Assembly: GCA_017396555.1 (NCBI GenBank)
Contig: JAFQLS010000025.1
Location: 119,688 to 183,687, forward strand
Origin: Lachnospiraceae bacterium
GTDB lineage: Bacteria; Bacillota; Clostridia; Lachnospirales; Lachnospiraceae
Direction of reading: 5' to 3'
DNA length: 64,000 bases
Under the pieces are notes generated by a model that worked only from the letters and a program-made list of their open reading frames with translations, searched no databases and was not told the origin of the DNA. Of this stretch, positions 17,927 through 26,099 are shown piece after piece (the first letter of the stretch is position 1; every line of letters begins with the position of its first letter). Made by a program: the position numbers and the translations under genes.

Positions 17927-20900
17927 CTATTTTATTCTAACACTTTTAACCCTACTCCAAGCTGAGTATACCTTGGTCTTACCAGCCTTTCTATAGGCTC
18001 TAATCTTGAAGCTGTACTTTTTATTTGATTTAAGCTTAGCTTTAGTAAATGTTATCTTCTTAGATGATAAAGTCTTAATCTTCTTATACTTGCCCTTGGT
18101 GCCAGTTTTCATATACACCTGATAACCTACAGCTCCTTTAACCTTCTTCCAGCTAAGTCTAATTTTATTGGAAGATATCTTTTTAATCTTAACTGTTGGC
18201 GTGTTAGTCTTAGTTATCATCTTCTTAACAGATGAAAACTCACCATATACCTTTTCACCATTCACAATCTTATAAGCACGAACCTTATAAAAATAATTCT
18301 TACCAGCCTTCAATTTAGAATTCTTATAGCTGATCTTGTTAGTTGTCTTTACTAACTTATATGTACCTTTCTTGCTATTAGCTCTGTACACTTCATAACC
18401 ATCTGCACCAGCAACTTTTTTCCAAGATAACTTAATATATTTCTTTGCATATTTCTGTTGTTTTAGAGACTTAACTTTTGAAAGTTCAACTATATTTTTT
18501 TCTTCATCCTCTTTAACATCAGAACTAACAATATTAAATGTCTTAGTAACAGTTCCTGTATACTTACCAATTCCTGTAATAACAACTGTTGCAGTTCCAA
18601 CATTTACATTGTTCTCACATGATATTGCATAATCTGTCCCGTTTGCAAGAATACATCCATTATATGTAACAGTTATATCAGGAATTATTGCTTTACCGTT
18701 ATATACATATGTTTCTTTACTCAAAACAACATTTGCATCAATGATAGAGTAATTTTTAATATTAATCCCCTTTCTCTTTGCATAACCTTCCGCATAAGAA
18801 CCCTTAGGGGTTATTATTTCCATATTGTCACAACCATCAAATGCATCTTCAGCAATATTTTTAACTGTATCTGGTATATAAATATTATCCAGGTTAGTAC
18901 AATTTAAAAATGCTTTTTCTCCAATAGTATCTACATTTTCAGGTATATCAATACTTGTAATACTACTACAATCTTTAAAAGAAGCTTTTTCTAGCGATTT
19001 TAACCCTTTTGGTAATTTAGGATTTACAAGATTACCACATACAGAAAATGAGAATTCACCTATAAATGTTATAGAATCCGGCAAATTAATATTCTCAAGA
19101 CTTGAACAACCTCTAAACGAACTTGCTCCAAGTGTACGAATACCTTCCGGTAAAACAACACTAACAAGAGAGGTACAATTATTAAAAGTTTTCTCACTTA
19201 TACTTGTTACATCTGATGGTATACTAATATTTTCAAGAGAAGTACAACTGTTAAATGCAAAAATGCCCATATTTTGTAATTTTTGCGGAAGAGTTATTGA
19301 TTTTATACTTCCACATCCATTAAATGCATAACTTCCAATACTCGTTATGTTATTTGACATATTAATCTCTTTTAGGCCTGTGCAACCGGAAAAAGCATAG
19401 TCACCAATTGTCGTTACTGTATCAGACATGCTAATAGACTTAATATTTTTGCAATTCCTAAAAGCTTCTTTATGAACACCAGTTACACCATCAAGAAGTT
19501 TTACATTTTCAATGCCAGGTACATATGTACACAAGTTTTGAAAGTCAAAATCATTCGATGAAACCTCTATATTTGTTAAATTATTGCAATAATAAAATAC
19601 ATCCTGACCAATAGTGATAGTCTCTGACAAAAATCTTACTTGTTCCAAATTATCACAGTATTTAAAAGCTTCATCTTCTATAGTGGTTACACTTGATGGA
19701 ATTGTTACATTTGTCAAACCATCACAATATTCAAATGCATTATCACCTATTATTTTTAATCCCGACGACATAGTTACACTTGTCAAACCACTACAACTTT
19801 CAAATGCATTATCATCTATAACCCATACTTTTGATGGAATTATTATACTTGTCAAGCTATCACAATTATAAAATGCATATCTACATATAGTTGTAACCTC
19901 CGAAGGAATTATTATACTTGTCAAACTTGTGCAATTAGAAAATAAGTAAGCGTCTATTCCTATCAATCCTTTCGGGAGTTCAATACTTATCAGACTACTA
20001 CAGCCACTGAATGCAGATTCACCTATATTTGTCACTCCTGCCGGAATAGTTATATCTGTTAATTTACTACAATCTTCAAACGCTCGTGAGCCTATATATG
20101 TTAAATTTTGGGGTAATTCTATGCTTGTTAAATTTCTACAATTTTTGAAAGCATCATTTCTAATATAAGTAACAGTAGATGGTAAGTTTACATTTATTAA
20201 TCCTTTACAATCAACAAACGCATATGCACCTATATTTGTTGCTCCTGTCGGAATTGTTATGCTGGTCAAACTGCTGCAGCCACTGAATGTATATTCATCA
20301 ATATTTGTCACTCCTGCTGGTATAGTTATATCCGTTAATTTACTACAATTTCTAAACACTCCTGAACCTAAATATGTTAAATTTGTTGGCAATTCTATAC
20401 TTGTTAAACTTTCACAAGCTCTAAACGCTCCATCATTTATACTCGTTACACCCGATGGAATTTTTATACTTACTAATTTACTACATCCCGAAAAAGTACG
20501 ATCATTTATACTTGTTAGCCCTATCGGAAGTTCTATAGCAGACAACTTACTACATCCACCAAAAGCATTATGTCCTATGCTTGTTACTCCTGCCGGAATT
20601 GTTATGCTTGACAAATTACTACACCCATAGAAAGTATATTCTCCTATACTTGTTATACCCGTTGGAATATTTATGCTTTTTAAATTACTACAATTTTTTA
20701 ATGCACCATTTCCGATATCAGCAACAGTAGATGGTAAGTTTACATTTATTAATCCTTTACAATCAACAAATGCATATGCACCTATATTTGTTGCTCCTGT
20801 CGGAATTGTTATACTGGTCAAACCACTGCATTCTTCAAAAGCATAATCTCCTATGTTTGTTACACTTGCAGGTATACTTATGCTGGTTAAACTGCTACAT

Positions 20901-21448
20901 CCACTAAAAGCATAATCTCCTATACTTAACAACCCCGATGATATATTTATACTTGCTAAGTTGTTACATTTTCTAAAAGCACCATCCCCTATGCTTGTTA
21001 CACTTGCAGGTATACTTATGCTGGTTAAACTGCTACATTTACTAAATGCATACTCTCCTATACTTGTTACTCCTACTGGAATTGTTATACTTGTCAAACT
21101 ACTACATTCGCAAAATACATAACTTCCTATACTTGTTACACTTGCAGGTATACTTATCTCTTCTATCTGTACGCCGCCATAAAACACAGAATTGTTTAAA
21201 CTTGTTACTTTATACCCATTAATATATTCAGGTATTTCAATAATTGTTTCACTTCCAAAATACCTATCAATAGCTACAGTTTTATTCTCTTCATCTGTAA
21301 TTATATAACGAAAATTTCCATACATTAAATCTTCTGCATACACTTCACCAGACACCGCTTCTAACAAACCATATCTGCTTACATCAGGCATCACCATCAT
21401 GGACACCACAGTAAATATGGCACCTAGTATAAATTTCTTTAATTTCAT
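17927..21448 (-). CDS. BspA-type leucine-rich-repeat secreted protein with two Fn3-like domains
   Basis: 1173 residues. An N-terminal signal-like segment (KKFILGAIFTVVSMMVMP, about 4-21) leads to 36 or so LRR_5 units of about 23 residues (IP-x-VT-x-IG-x-x-AF-x-x-C-x-x-L, about 75-905). Then follow a bacterial Ig-like domain (VLSKETYVYNGKAIIPDITV) and two Fn3-like domains near the C-terminus (VKSLKQQKYAKKYIKLSWK and KIRLSWKKVKGAVGYQVYMK). No sortase motif or C-terminal anchor is seen, so it is probably secreted or loosely bound. The ATG is 15 bases after the MutS-like stop; GGAGG precedes it. An eight-unit block seems duplicated inside it. Confidence 0.92.
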   Translation of the reverse strand: MKLKKFILGAIFTVVSMMVMPDVSRYGLLEAVSGEVYAEDLMYGNFRYIITDEENKTVAIDRYFGSETIIEIPEYINGYKVTSLNNSVFYGGVQIEEISIPASVTSIGSYVFCECSSLTSITIPVGVTSIGEYAFSKCSSLTSISIPASVTSIGDGAFRKCNNLASINISSGLLSIGDYAFSGCSSLTSISIPASVTNIGDYAFEECSGLTSITIPTGATNIGAYAFVDCKGLINVNLPSTVADIGNGALKNCSNLKSINIPTGITSIGEYTFYGCSNLSSITIPAGVTSIGHNAFGGCSKLSAIELPIGLTSINDRTFSGCSKLVSIKIPSGVTSINDGAFRACESLTSIELPTNLTYLGSGVFRNCSKLTDITIPAGVTNIDEYTFSGCSSLTSITIPTGATNIGAYAFVDCKGLINVNLPSTVTYIRNDAFKNCRNLTSIELPQNLTYIGSRAFEDCSKLTDITIPAGVTNIGESAFSGCSSLISIELPKGLIGIDAYLFSNCTSLTSIIIPSEVTTICRYAFYNCDSLTSIIIPSKVWVIDDNAFESCSGLTSVTMSSGLKIIGDNAFEYCDGLTNVTIPSSVTTIEDEAFKYCDNLEQVRFLSETITIGQDVFYYCNNLTNIEVSSNDFDFQNLCTYVPGIENVKLLDGVTGVHKEAFRNCKNIKSISMSDTVTTIGDYAFSGCTGLKEINMSNNITSIGSYAFNGCGSIKSITLPQKLQNMGIFAFNSCTSLENISIPSDVTSISEKTFNNCTSLVSVVLPEGIRTLGASSFRGCSSLENINLPDSITFIGEFSFSVCGNLVNPKLPKGLKSLEKASFKDCSSITSIDIPENVDTIGEKAFLNCTNLDNIYIPDTVKNIAEDAFDGCDNMEIITPKGSYAEGYAKRKGINIKNYSIIDANVVLSKETYVYNGKAIIPDITVTYNGCILANGTDYAISCENNVNVGTATVVITGIGKYTGTVTKTFNIVSSDVKEDEEKNIVELSKVKSLKQQKYAKKYIKLSWKKVAGADGYEVYRANSKKGTYKLVKTTNKISYKNSKLKAGKNYFYKVRAYKIVNGEKVYGEFSSVKKMITKTNTPTVKIKKISSNKIRLSWKKVKGAVGYQVYMKTGTKGKYKKIKTLSSKKITFTKAKLKSNKKYSFKIRAYRKAGKTKVYSAWSRVKSVRIK
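20171..20829 (-). repeat. Nearly identical 107-bp copies 552 bp apart
   Basis: Bases 20171-20277 and 20723-20829 are almost identical (four or five mismatches by eye). The 552-bp offset equals eight 69-bp LRR units, so both encode the segment NIGAYAFVDCKGLINVNLPS. Neighbouring units are less alike, which fits past duplication of an eight-unit block or gene conversion. Confidence 0.8.
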
Positions 21449-21463
21449 ATTATCTCCTCCGTA

Positions 21464-23152
21464 CTAATAACACTTCATCCAGTTTCCGTTGTTAAGAAAA
21501 TCTGCCGCCGCTTTTTCTGCATCACCTATTATTTTTTCGTTATAACCAATTATTCCTAATAACTTAATTGCATTTCTAGATGTAGCTCTACCCTTATATA
21601 GCTTATAATTGAATATAATATTATTATCCTCTAATTCTTCTTCAAAATGATAATTAGAATAGTAATCTTCAAGTATATGTGTAAGCTCTATATCATGAGT
21701 TGCCGCAAAACACATAACATTATTTTCCGCAAGACTCTTAAGTATTCTTGATGATGCAGCAATTCTTTCAACAGTATTTGTACCCCTAAGAACCTCATCA
21801 ACAAAGCATAATATATGTTTGTCGCCGGATATACTATCTAAAATTCTCTTTAACGACTTAATCTCAACTATATAATAGCTTTCGTTACTTTCAAGATCAT
21901 CTCTAAGTGCCATTGAAGAATATATTTCGTAGTAATTAGCTACATAAGCACTTGCTGTACAGGTATTAATTGTCTGAGCAAGAATCGCATTTATAGCAAC
22001 TGTTTTTAAAAATGTAGATTTACCAGACGCATTAGAGCCTGTAATTAATACAGACTGCTTTTCCTTCAAATCATTTACCACCGCATCCTCAATTGATGGA
22101 TGATAAATCTCTTCAAAACTCATTTCACTTTTCTTATCATCAGCAAACTCTGGCTTACAGTAATAAGGAAGCATTTTTCTAAAGGAAGCTATACTTATAC
22201 ACGCCTCAAGTCGTCCAATATTTTCAAATAAATCATCTATTGTATCAATTTTATCTACAACAATCTTTAACAACAAATTAAATTTAATAATATCAACATG
22301 AAGTACCATTCTTACATAATCCATAACGATGTCTGCTAGCGAATCCGACATATTACTAGATGTTAGTAGGATGATTCCTTGCTTAACACTTCTTAATTCT
22401 TTTGATAGAGTTCCAATTCTGTCAGCAATACCTCTTAATTCTTCATCCTTCACGCTAGAATCAAGCATTTCTCCAATATCAATAACATTAATCAGATATT
22501 TAACGCACATAAGATAACTCTCAAATTTAGCCTTATAAGAAAAATAACTTATAATATTAATACCCATTGTTATCATAATTGCCAATATTCCTATTGGCTG
22601 ATTTATACAAAACAAAATAACAGAAGCAATAAATATCGTATCCATCATATAATGAATAATATTGCTACCTCTCTCAACATCTTGTAATCTATGAATAAAA
22701 TCATATATAGATATATTATTGGTTCTTCCAATCCTTGCGAATTTCTCCTGAATGTTACATGCCTTATCATTGTTATCTTCGAAATATTTAACATATCTTT
22801 CATTCTCATCAAGCAAAGTCGAATTCATATTGGGAGTTCTAAGCATTTTATATAAATATTCATCACCTATAGACGTTTCCGAGTGATTCATTATCATATA
22901 AATATTATCCATATTAAGATCATTCCAAGTTATATCATCCACAAAGAACTCATCACCCTTTGTCTTCTCAAAATACATAGGAATCGTTTCAAACTCATTA
23001 ATCTTATATTCCCTATCAGGCACATTTCCAAATGCCCTTTTAATTCTTTTTCTTAACTTTTCTGTTTCCTCTTTTTTAGCAAAATGTACTCGTATTGAAA
23101 AAATAACAAGTATAAGTAAAAAAGCACCAATATATATATATCCTTCTTTCAT
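21464..23152 (-). CDS. Membrane-bound MutS-like ATPase
   Basis: 562 residues. A transmembrane stretch at about 5-23 and two more around 170-210 precede a MutS-type ABC ATPase: Walker A GSNASGKST at about 380, Walker B FVDEVLRGTNT near 450 and the switch segment CFAATHDIELTHIL. The mismatch-recognition and connector domains of MutS are absent, so a role in mismatch repair is not implied. Such membrane MutS-like proteins are common in Clostridia but their task is unknown. GGAAAGGA lies before the ATG. It lies upstream of the leucine-rich-repeat gene, with 15 bases between them, so both likely share the promoter at 23197-23225. Confidence 0.85.
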   Translation of the reverse strand: MKEGYIYIGAFLLILVIFSIRVHFAKKEETEKLRKRIKRAFGNVPDREYKINEFETIPMYFEKTKGDEFFVDDITWNDLNMDNIYMIMNHSETSIGDEYLYKMLRTPNMNSTLLDENERYVKYFEDNNDKACNIQEKFARIGRTNNISIYDFIHRLQDVERGSNIIHYMMDTIFIASVILFCINQPIGILAIMITMGINIISYFSYKAKFESYLMCVKYLINVIDIGEMLDSSVKDEELRGIADRIGTLSKELRSVKQGIILLTSSNMSDSLADIVMDYVRMVLHVDIIKFNLLLKIVVDKIDTIDDLFENIGRLEACISIASFRKMLPYYCKPEFADDKKSEMSFEEIYHPSIEDAVVNDLKEKQSVLITGSNASGKSTFLKTVAINAILAQTINTCTASAYVANYYEIYSSMALRDDLESNESYYIVEIKSLKRILDSISGDKHILCFVDEVLRGTNTVERIAASSRILKSLAENNVMCFAATHDIELTHILEDYYSNYHFEEELEDNNIIFNYKLYKGRATSRNAIKLLGIIGYNEKIIGDAEKAAADFLNNGNWMKCY

Positions 23153-23196
23153 GTTTTATAAATCCTTTCCAAAACACTTAAATTATTTCTAAAGAT

Positions 23197-23225
23197 AATA
23201 TATAGTATTTTCGTTAGTTTATCAA
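23197..23225 (-). promoter_or_regulatory. SigA-type promoter of the MutS-like gene
   Basis: TTGATA (23225-23220), 17-base spacer, TATATT (23202-23197), about 45 bases before the ATG. Confidence 0.7.
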
Positions 23226-23261
23226 TATATAAAAAATAAATGTCTATGCCTGCTATATGCT

Positions 23262-23489
23262 TCATACTAGAATCAGATTTTTATTTTTAAGTACGTCCAC
23301 TCGGGATATCTTATAATGTCTCGCCACACTTCCGTTTGCCCTTGCGGTTGTTGTTAGTCTTCCACATGGGTCATATTCATACGAGATTACCCTGCCCTTA
23401 AGGTCTGTTACCTTTCTTACACTGCCGTCATCATAGTACTCATATCTTACTATTTCTCCGCCCGGATAGATTAGTTCACCCAGATGCAA
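23262..23489 (-). pseudogene. RHS/YD-repeat fragment
   Basis: 75 codons with two YD repeat units: YPGGEIVRYEYYDDGSVRKV and LKGRVISYEYDPCGRLTTT. The frame then loses similarity (KISRVDVLKNKN) and stops. It has no ribosome site or good start (only TTG), and a hairpin cuts it off upstream. It is a leftover of a large RHS protein gene. Its GC content is visibly above that of its neighbours, consistent with transfer. Confidence 0.75.
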
Positions 23490-23495
23490 ATTTCG

Positions 23496-23581
23496 CCCTA
23501 GAACTGTCTTTATAAAAACTTTCTCTATTGCCTATTACTTCGTAAGGGCAAGTCGAAAGTTTTTGTTAAAGACAGTTAGGG
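23496..23581. repeat. 86-bp imperfect inverted repeat (long hairpin)
   Basis: The arms CCCTAGAACTGTCTTTATAA.. (23496-23523) and ..GTTAAAGACAGTTAGGG (23555-23581) pair over about 25 bases with two or three mismatches and a bulge. The inner part TTGCCTATTAC-TTC-GTAAGGGCAA folds again. The stem continues almost end to end. It borders the RHS fragment; it is not followed by a T run, so it is not a plain terminator. Could be a small mobile repeat or a structured RNA. Confidence 0.75.
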
Positions 23582-23876
23582 TTATGGTTAAAGCAGAAGG
23601 TGATTGGGTGTCCTTATGTTGAGCAATAATTAAATAAAAAAATAGGCATCATCTACCTGCCGTAGGCAGAAAGAATATCCTCATAAGAATTACCGCTTTT
23701 TTTACCGTTATTTATATCTGAATTACCGCTTTTAGGACATCTTTTTTATAATTGATATCGCTCATAAAACAGTATATTTGTTCAATCTGATACATTTTAT
23801 CTGTAATTCTTGTTTATTTATCTGAATGGATTATGCTTCATATCTGCGATATCCTGTGTTGCTAAAAGGAGGTCGC
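23582..23876. other. Gene-free spacer with a small direct repeat
   Basis: No convincing reading frame with ribosome site. It holds a short hairpin CTGCC-GTA-GGCAG (23657-23669) and a direct repeat GAATTACCGCTTTT at 23687-23700 and 23720-23733. I see no clear SigA promoter for the following plus-strand gene. Confidence 0.45.
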
Positions 23877-24170
23877 ATGCAAATGAATATTGATATTTGG
23901 AATCTACTCTACAACCATCTGGAAGAACGTCATCATAACAACATCTACCAGAATGTGATGCAGGATGCTGATTATCTGAAGTTTACACAGCAGGAGCAGG
24001 AATTATGTTCCCAGTATGAAAGACTTAATTTATCGGATGACCAGAGAAAAGTGATTCTTAACTGGATTGATGCTATCACTGCACAGAATGAGGCTTATAC
24101 CGCAGTTGTTTTCCGTATGGCGATGCAGTGTTGCTTTGCACTACTTTTGGAACTGGCAGATTTGAAATAA
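23877..24170 (+). CDS. Small helical protein, DUF6809-like layout
   Basis: 97 residues on the plus strand. AGGAGG ends four bases before ATG 23877; a second ATG two codons later is ten bases away and may be used instead. The frame opens further up to 23826 but without a ribosome site. The product is helical and rich in Gln/Glu/Asn, ending FRMAMQCCFALLLELADLK, a layout similar to DUF6809 proteins of Clostridia; I do not claim membership. It stands alone, opposite to its neighbours, at higher GC than they have, and next to gene fragments. Confidence 0.65.
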   Translation: MQMNIDIWNLLYNHLEERHHNNIYQNVMQDADYLKFTQQEQELCSQYERLNLSDDQRKVILNWIDAITAQNEAYTAVVFRMAMQCCFALLLELADLK

Positions 24171-24172
24171 CA

Positions 24173-24214
24173 AATGGAGATACCCTAAAGTGAATACATC
24201 AAGGTATCTCCATT
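24173..24214 (+). terminator. Terminator after the plus-strand small gene
   Basis: AATGGAGATACC (24173-24184) and GGTATCTCCATT (24203-24214) form a 12-bp stem starting two bases after the stop, followed by CTTC. Confidence 0.85.
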
Positions 24215-24508
24215 CTTCACTCAACTGCACATTATTTTAACAAAAATCAACCATTGGACAATTCCTCAAAATAATTAATTGGATTTTGACAAAATTTATT
24301 TGCATTAGAACTTTTCATCAAGTTTTGGCGAATAAAATTTCTCTTCGTAAAAAATCACCCCTCCTATCTTTTCCACATAGTCTAATATTTCTTTTAACAT
24401 TTTCTTTGATAATGAGCGTAAAATATGATGGTTATTAGGTATTTTTCTATTATTTTCTTCATATGCCCCTCCAATATATTAAAAAAAACGTTCTATACAT
24501 ATATTAAA
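24215..24508 (-). other. Gene-free spacer; possible degraded coding fragment
   Basis: An unbroken minus-strand frame of about 55 codons (24305 to about 24470) reads as a plausible helix (SKKMLKEILDYVEKIGGVIF) and ends in TAA, but lacks a promoter and a clear start. Possibly the tail of a decayed gene. Nothing else found. Confidence 0.3.
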
Positions 24509-24545
24509 AGTGACAAGAATTCCCTGTCAAGAATTTCTTGTCACT
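24509..24545 (-). terminator. Terminator after the NCS2 permease
   Basis: AGTGACAAGAA (24509-24519) and TTCTTGTCACT (24535-24545) form an 11-bp stem that leads, on the minus strand, into TTTTAAT. Confidence 0.85.
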
Positions 24546-24568
24546 AAAATCCAAATTTTTCTTGAATC

Positions 24569-26023
24569 TTAAAACGTTATAAAGAACTTACCAATAAATA
24601 ATAACGCCAAGATATATGTTAAAATTGATACCTCTTTACCCTTTCCTGTACAAAGCTTAATGATTGAATATGCTATAAGTCCTATACCAATACCATTTCC
24701 GATTCCGCTTGTTTGCACCATAAATATTAATAATAAAATTACCGGTACAGTTGAAGCTACATCTTCATAATCTACTTCTTTCAACGAACCCATCATGAGT
24801 ACGCCAACATATACAAGAGCAGCTGATGTTGCCGGAGCAGGTATTATAGCTGCAATCGGTGAAATGAACATACATGCAAGGAACAAGAATCCTGTTACTA
24901 CAGATGCAAGTCCTGTTCTACCACCTGCTTCTACACCTGATGCTGATTCTACGAAGGTTGTAACTGTAGAAGTTCCTGTACATGCACCTACGCATGTTGC
25001 TATTGAATCTGATAACATTGCTTTACTCATTTCAGGAAGATTACCATCTTTATCAAGCATATTCGCTTTCTTTGCAGTTCCATATAATGTTCCAATAGTG
25101 TCAAACATATCAACCATACAGAACGATATAATTGTCATAATAGCTGAAAAAACACCAATTTCAAATAATCCTTCAAAATCAAATTTAAACAATGTAAATT
25201 TAGCCATATCTCCAAAGTCAGGCAACCATTGTTTAGCACCACCATTTATAAGTGATATAAATGGGTTCTCTTTAAGGAATATAGCAACCCCAGCCCAATA
25301 TATACCGGCACTGGCTGCCATTCCAATAAGAATAGATGCTTTTATCTTACGACAAGCTAATGTTGCAATTACAAATAATCCGATAAAGAAGCTCACTACA
25401 TATAAAATCATTCTTGTATAGGCTTCATCTCCCATTGCTGCCTTAGTTGCACTTGGACCATCAGTAAAGAATGAACCAAGCATTCTAAATTCACCATTTT
25501 CTGTAAATATTCCGGCATTTGAACCAAGTCCGATATTAACTAACATAAAACCTATTCCCGCAGGAATACCAAGTCTTACGGCTTGTGGAATTGCATCTAC
25601 AATTTTTTCTCTAATCTTTAATATTGTTAATATTGTAAATAATATTCCTGATACAAGAATAATACTTAATCCTGCCTGAACACCCTCTTCATAGGTTTCA
25701 AATCCTGCAGCTCCACATATGGTAGCAACCACAGTTGCAAAATATGAATTAAGCCCCATACCCGGCGCTAATGCGAATGGTCTGTTCGCAAGAAATGCCA
25801 TAATCAATGTACCTATTCCGGCTGATAATACTGTTGCTAAGAATACAGCATTCCATAATCCGGGAGATGCAGGTGAATCAGGTGTTCCTGCACCAAAATT
25901 CGTAATTAAATTTGGATTAAGTGCAATAATGTATGCCATTGTCATAAAAGTTGTAAGACCGGCAGTAACTTCAAGCCCTACAGTAGTGTTATACTTTTTT
26001 AATTTAAACAATTTTTCAAGCAT
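24569..26023 (-). CDS. NCS2/AzgA-type purine permease
   Basis: 484 residues with about 13 hydrophobic segments. Signature stretches: TFMTMAYIIALNPNLI, NRPFALAPGMGLNSYFA and MVDMFDTIGTLYGTAKKANM match the AzgA branch of NCS2 carriers (guanine, hypoxanthine or adenine uptake by H+ symport; e.g. PbuG, PbuO). Exact substrate unknown. The start is the ATG at 26023, six bases after the GGAGG; a TTG two codons earlier overlaps the site. Transcribed from its own promoter with a short leader, so no purine riboswitch fits here. Confidence 0.93.
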   Translation of the reverse strand: MLEKLFKLKKYNTTVGLEVTAGLTTFMTMAYIIALNPNLITNFGAGTPDSPASPGLWNAVFLATVLSAGIGTLIMAFLANRPFALAPGMGLNSYFATVVATICGAAGFETYEEGVQAGLSIILVSGILFTILTILKIREKIVDAIPQAVRLGIPAGIGFMLVNIGLGSNAGIFTENGEFRMLGSFFTDGPSATKAAMGDEAYTRMILYVVSFFIGLFVIATLACRKIKASILIGMAASAGIYWAGVAIFLKENPFISLINGGAKQWLPDFGDMAKFTLFKFDFEGLFEIGVFSAIMTIISFCMVDMFDTIGTLYGTAKKANMLDKDGNLPEMSKAMLSDSIATCVGACTGTSTVTTFVESASGVEAGGRTGLASVVTGFLFLACMFISPIAAIIPAPATSAALVYVGVLMMGSLKEVDYEDVASTVPVILLLIFMVQTSGIGNGIGIGLIAYSIIKLCTGKGKEVSILTYILALLFIGKFFITF

Positions 26024-26062
26024 TAACAATCCTCCTATCGTATATTAATAATTTTCATATAA

Positions 26063-26091
26063 ATTATACCCAAAAAGAACCATTAATACAA
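26063..26091 (-). promoter_or_regulatory. SigA-type promoter of the purine permease
   Basis: TTGTAT (26091-26086), 17-base spacer, TATAAT (26068-26063), 39 bases from the ATG. The leader is too short for an aptamer. Confidence 0.85.
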
Positions 26092-26099
26092 TATTAGTT

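Noticed and set aside
17927-21448. CRISPR-like or satellite repeat array
   Set aside because: The periodicity is the 69-bp coding unit of leucine-rich repeats in one open frame, not spacers.
23262-23489. Complete RHS toxin with immunity gene
   Set aside because: Only two YD repeats remain; there is no core, toxin tip or immunity gene that I can identify.
24305-24470. Short minus-strand frame (about 55 codons)
   Set aside because: No start with ribosome site, no promoter; kept only as a possible remnant.
26024-26062. Purine riboswitch before the NCS2 permease
   Set aside because: The leader is about 30 bases, far too short for an aptamer.
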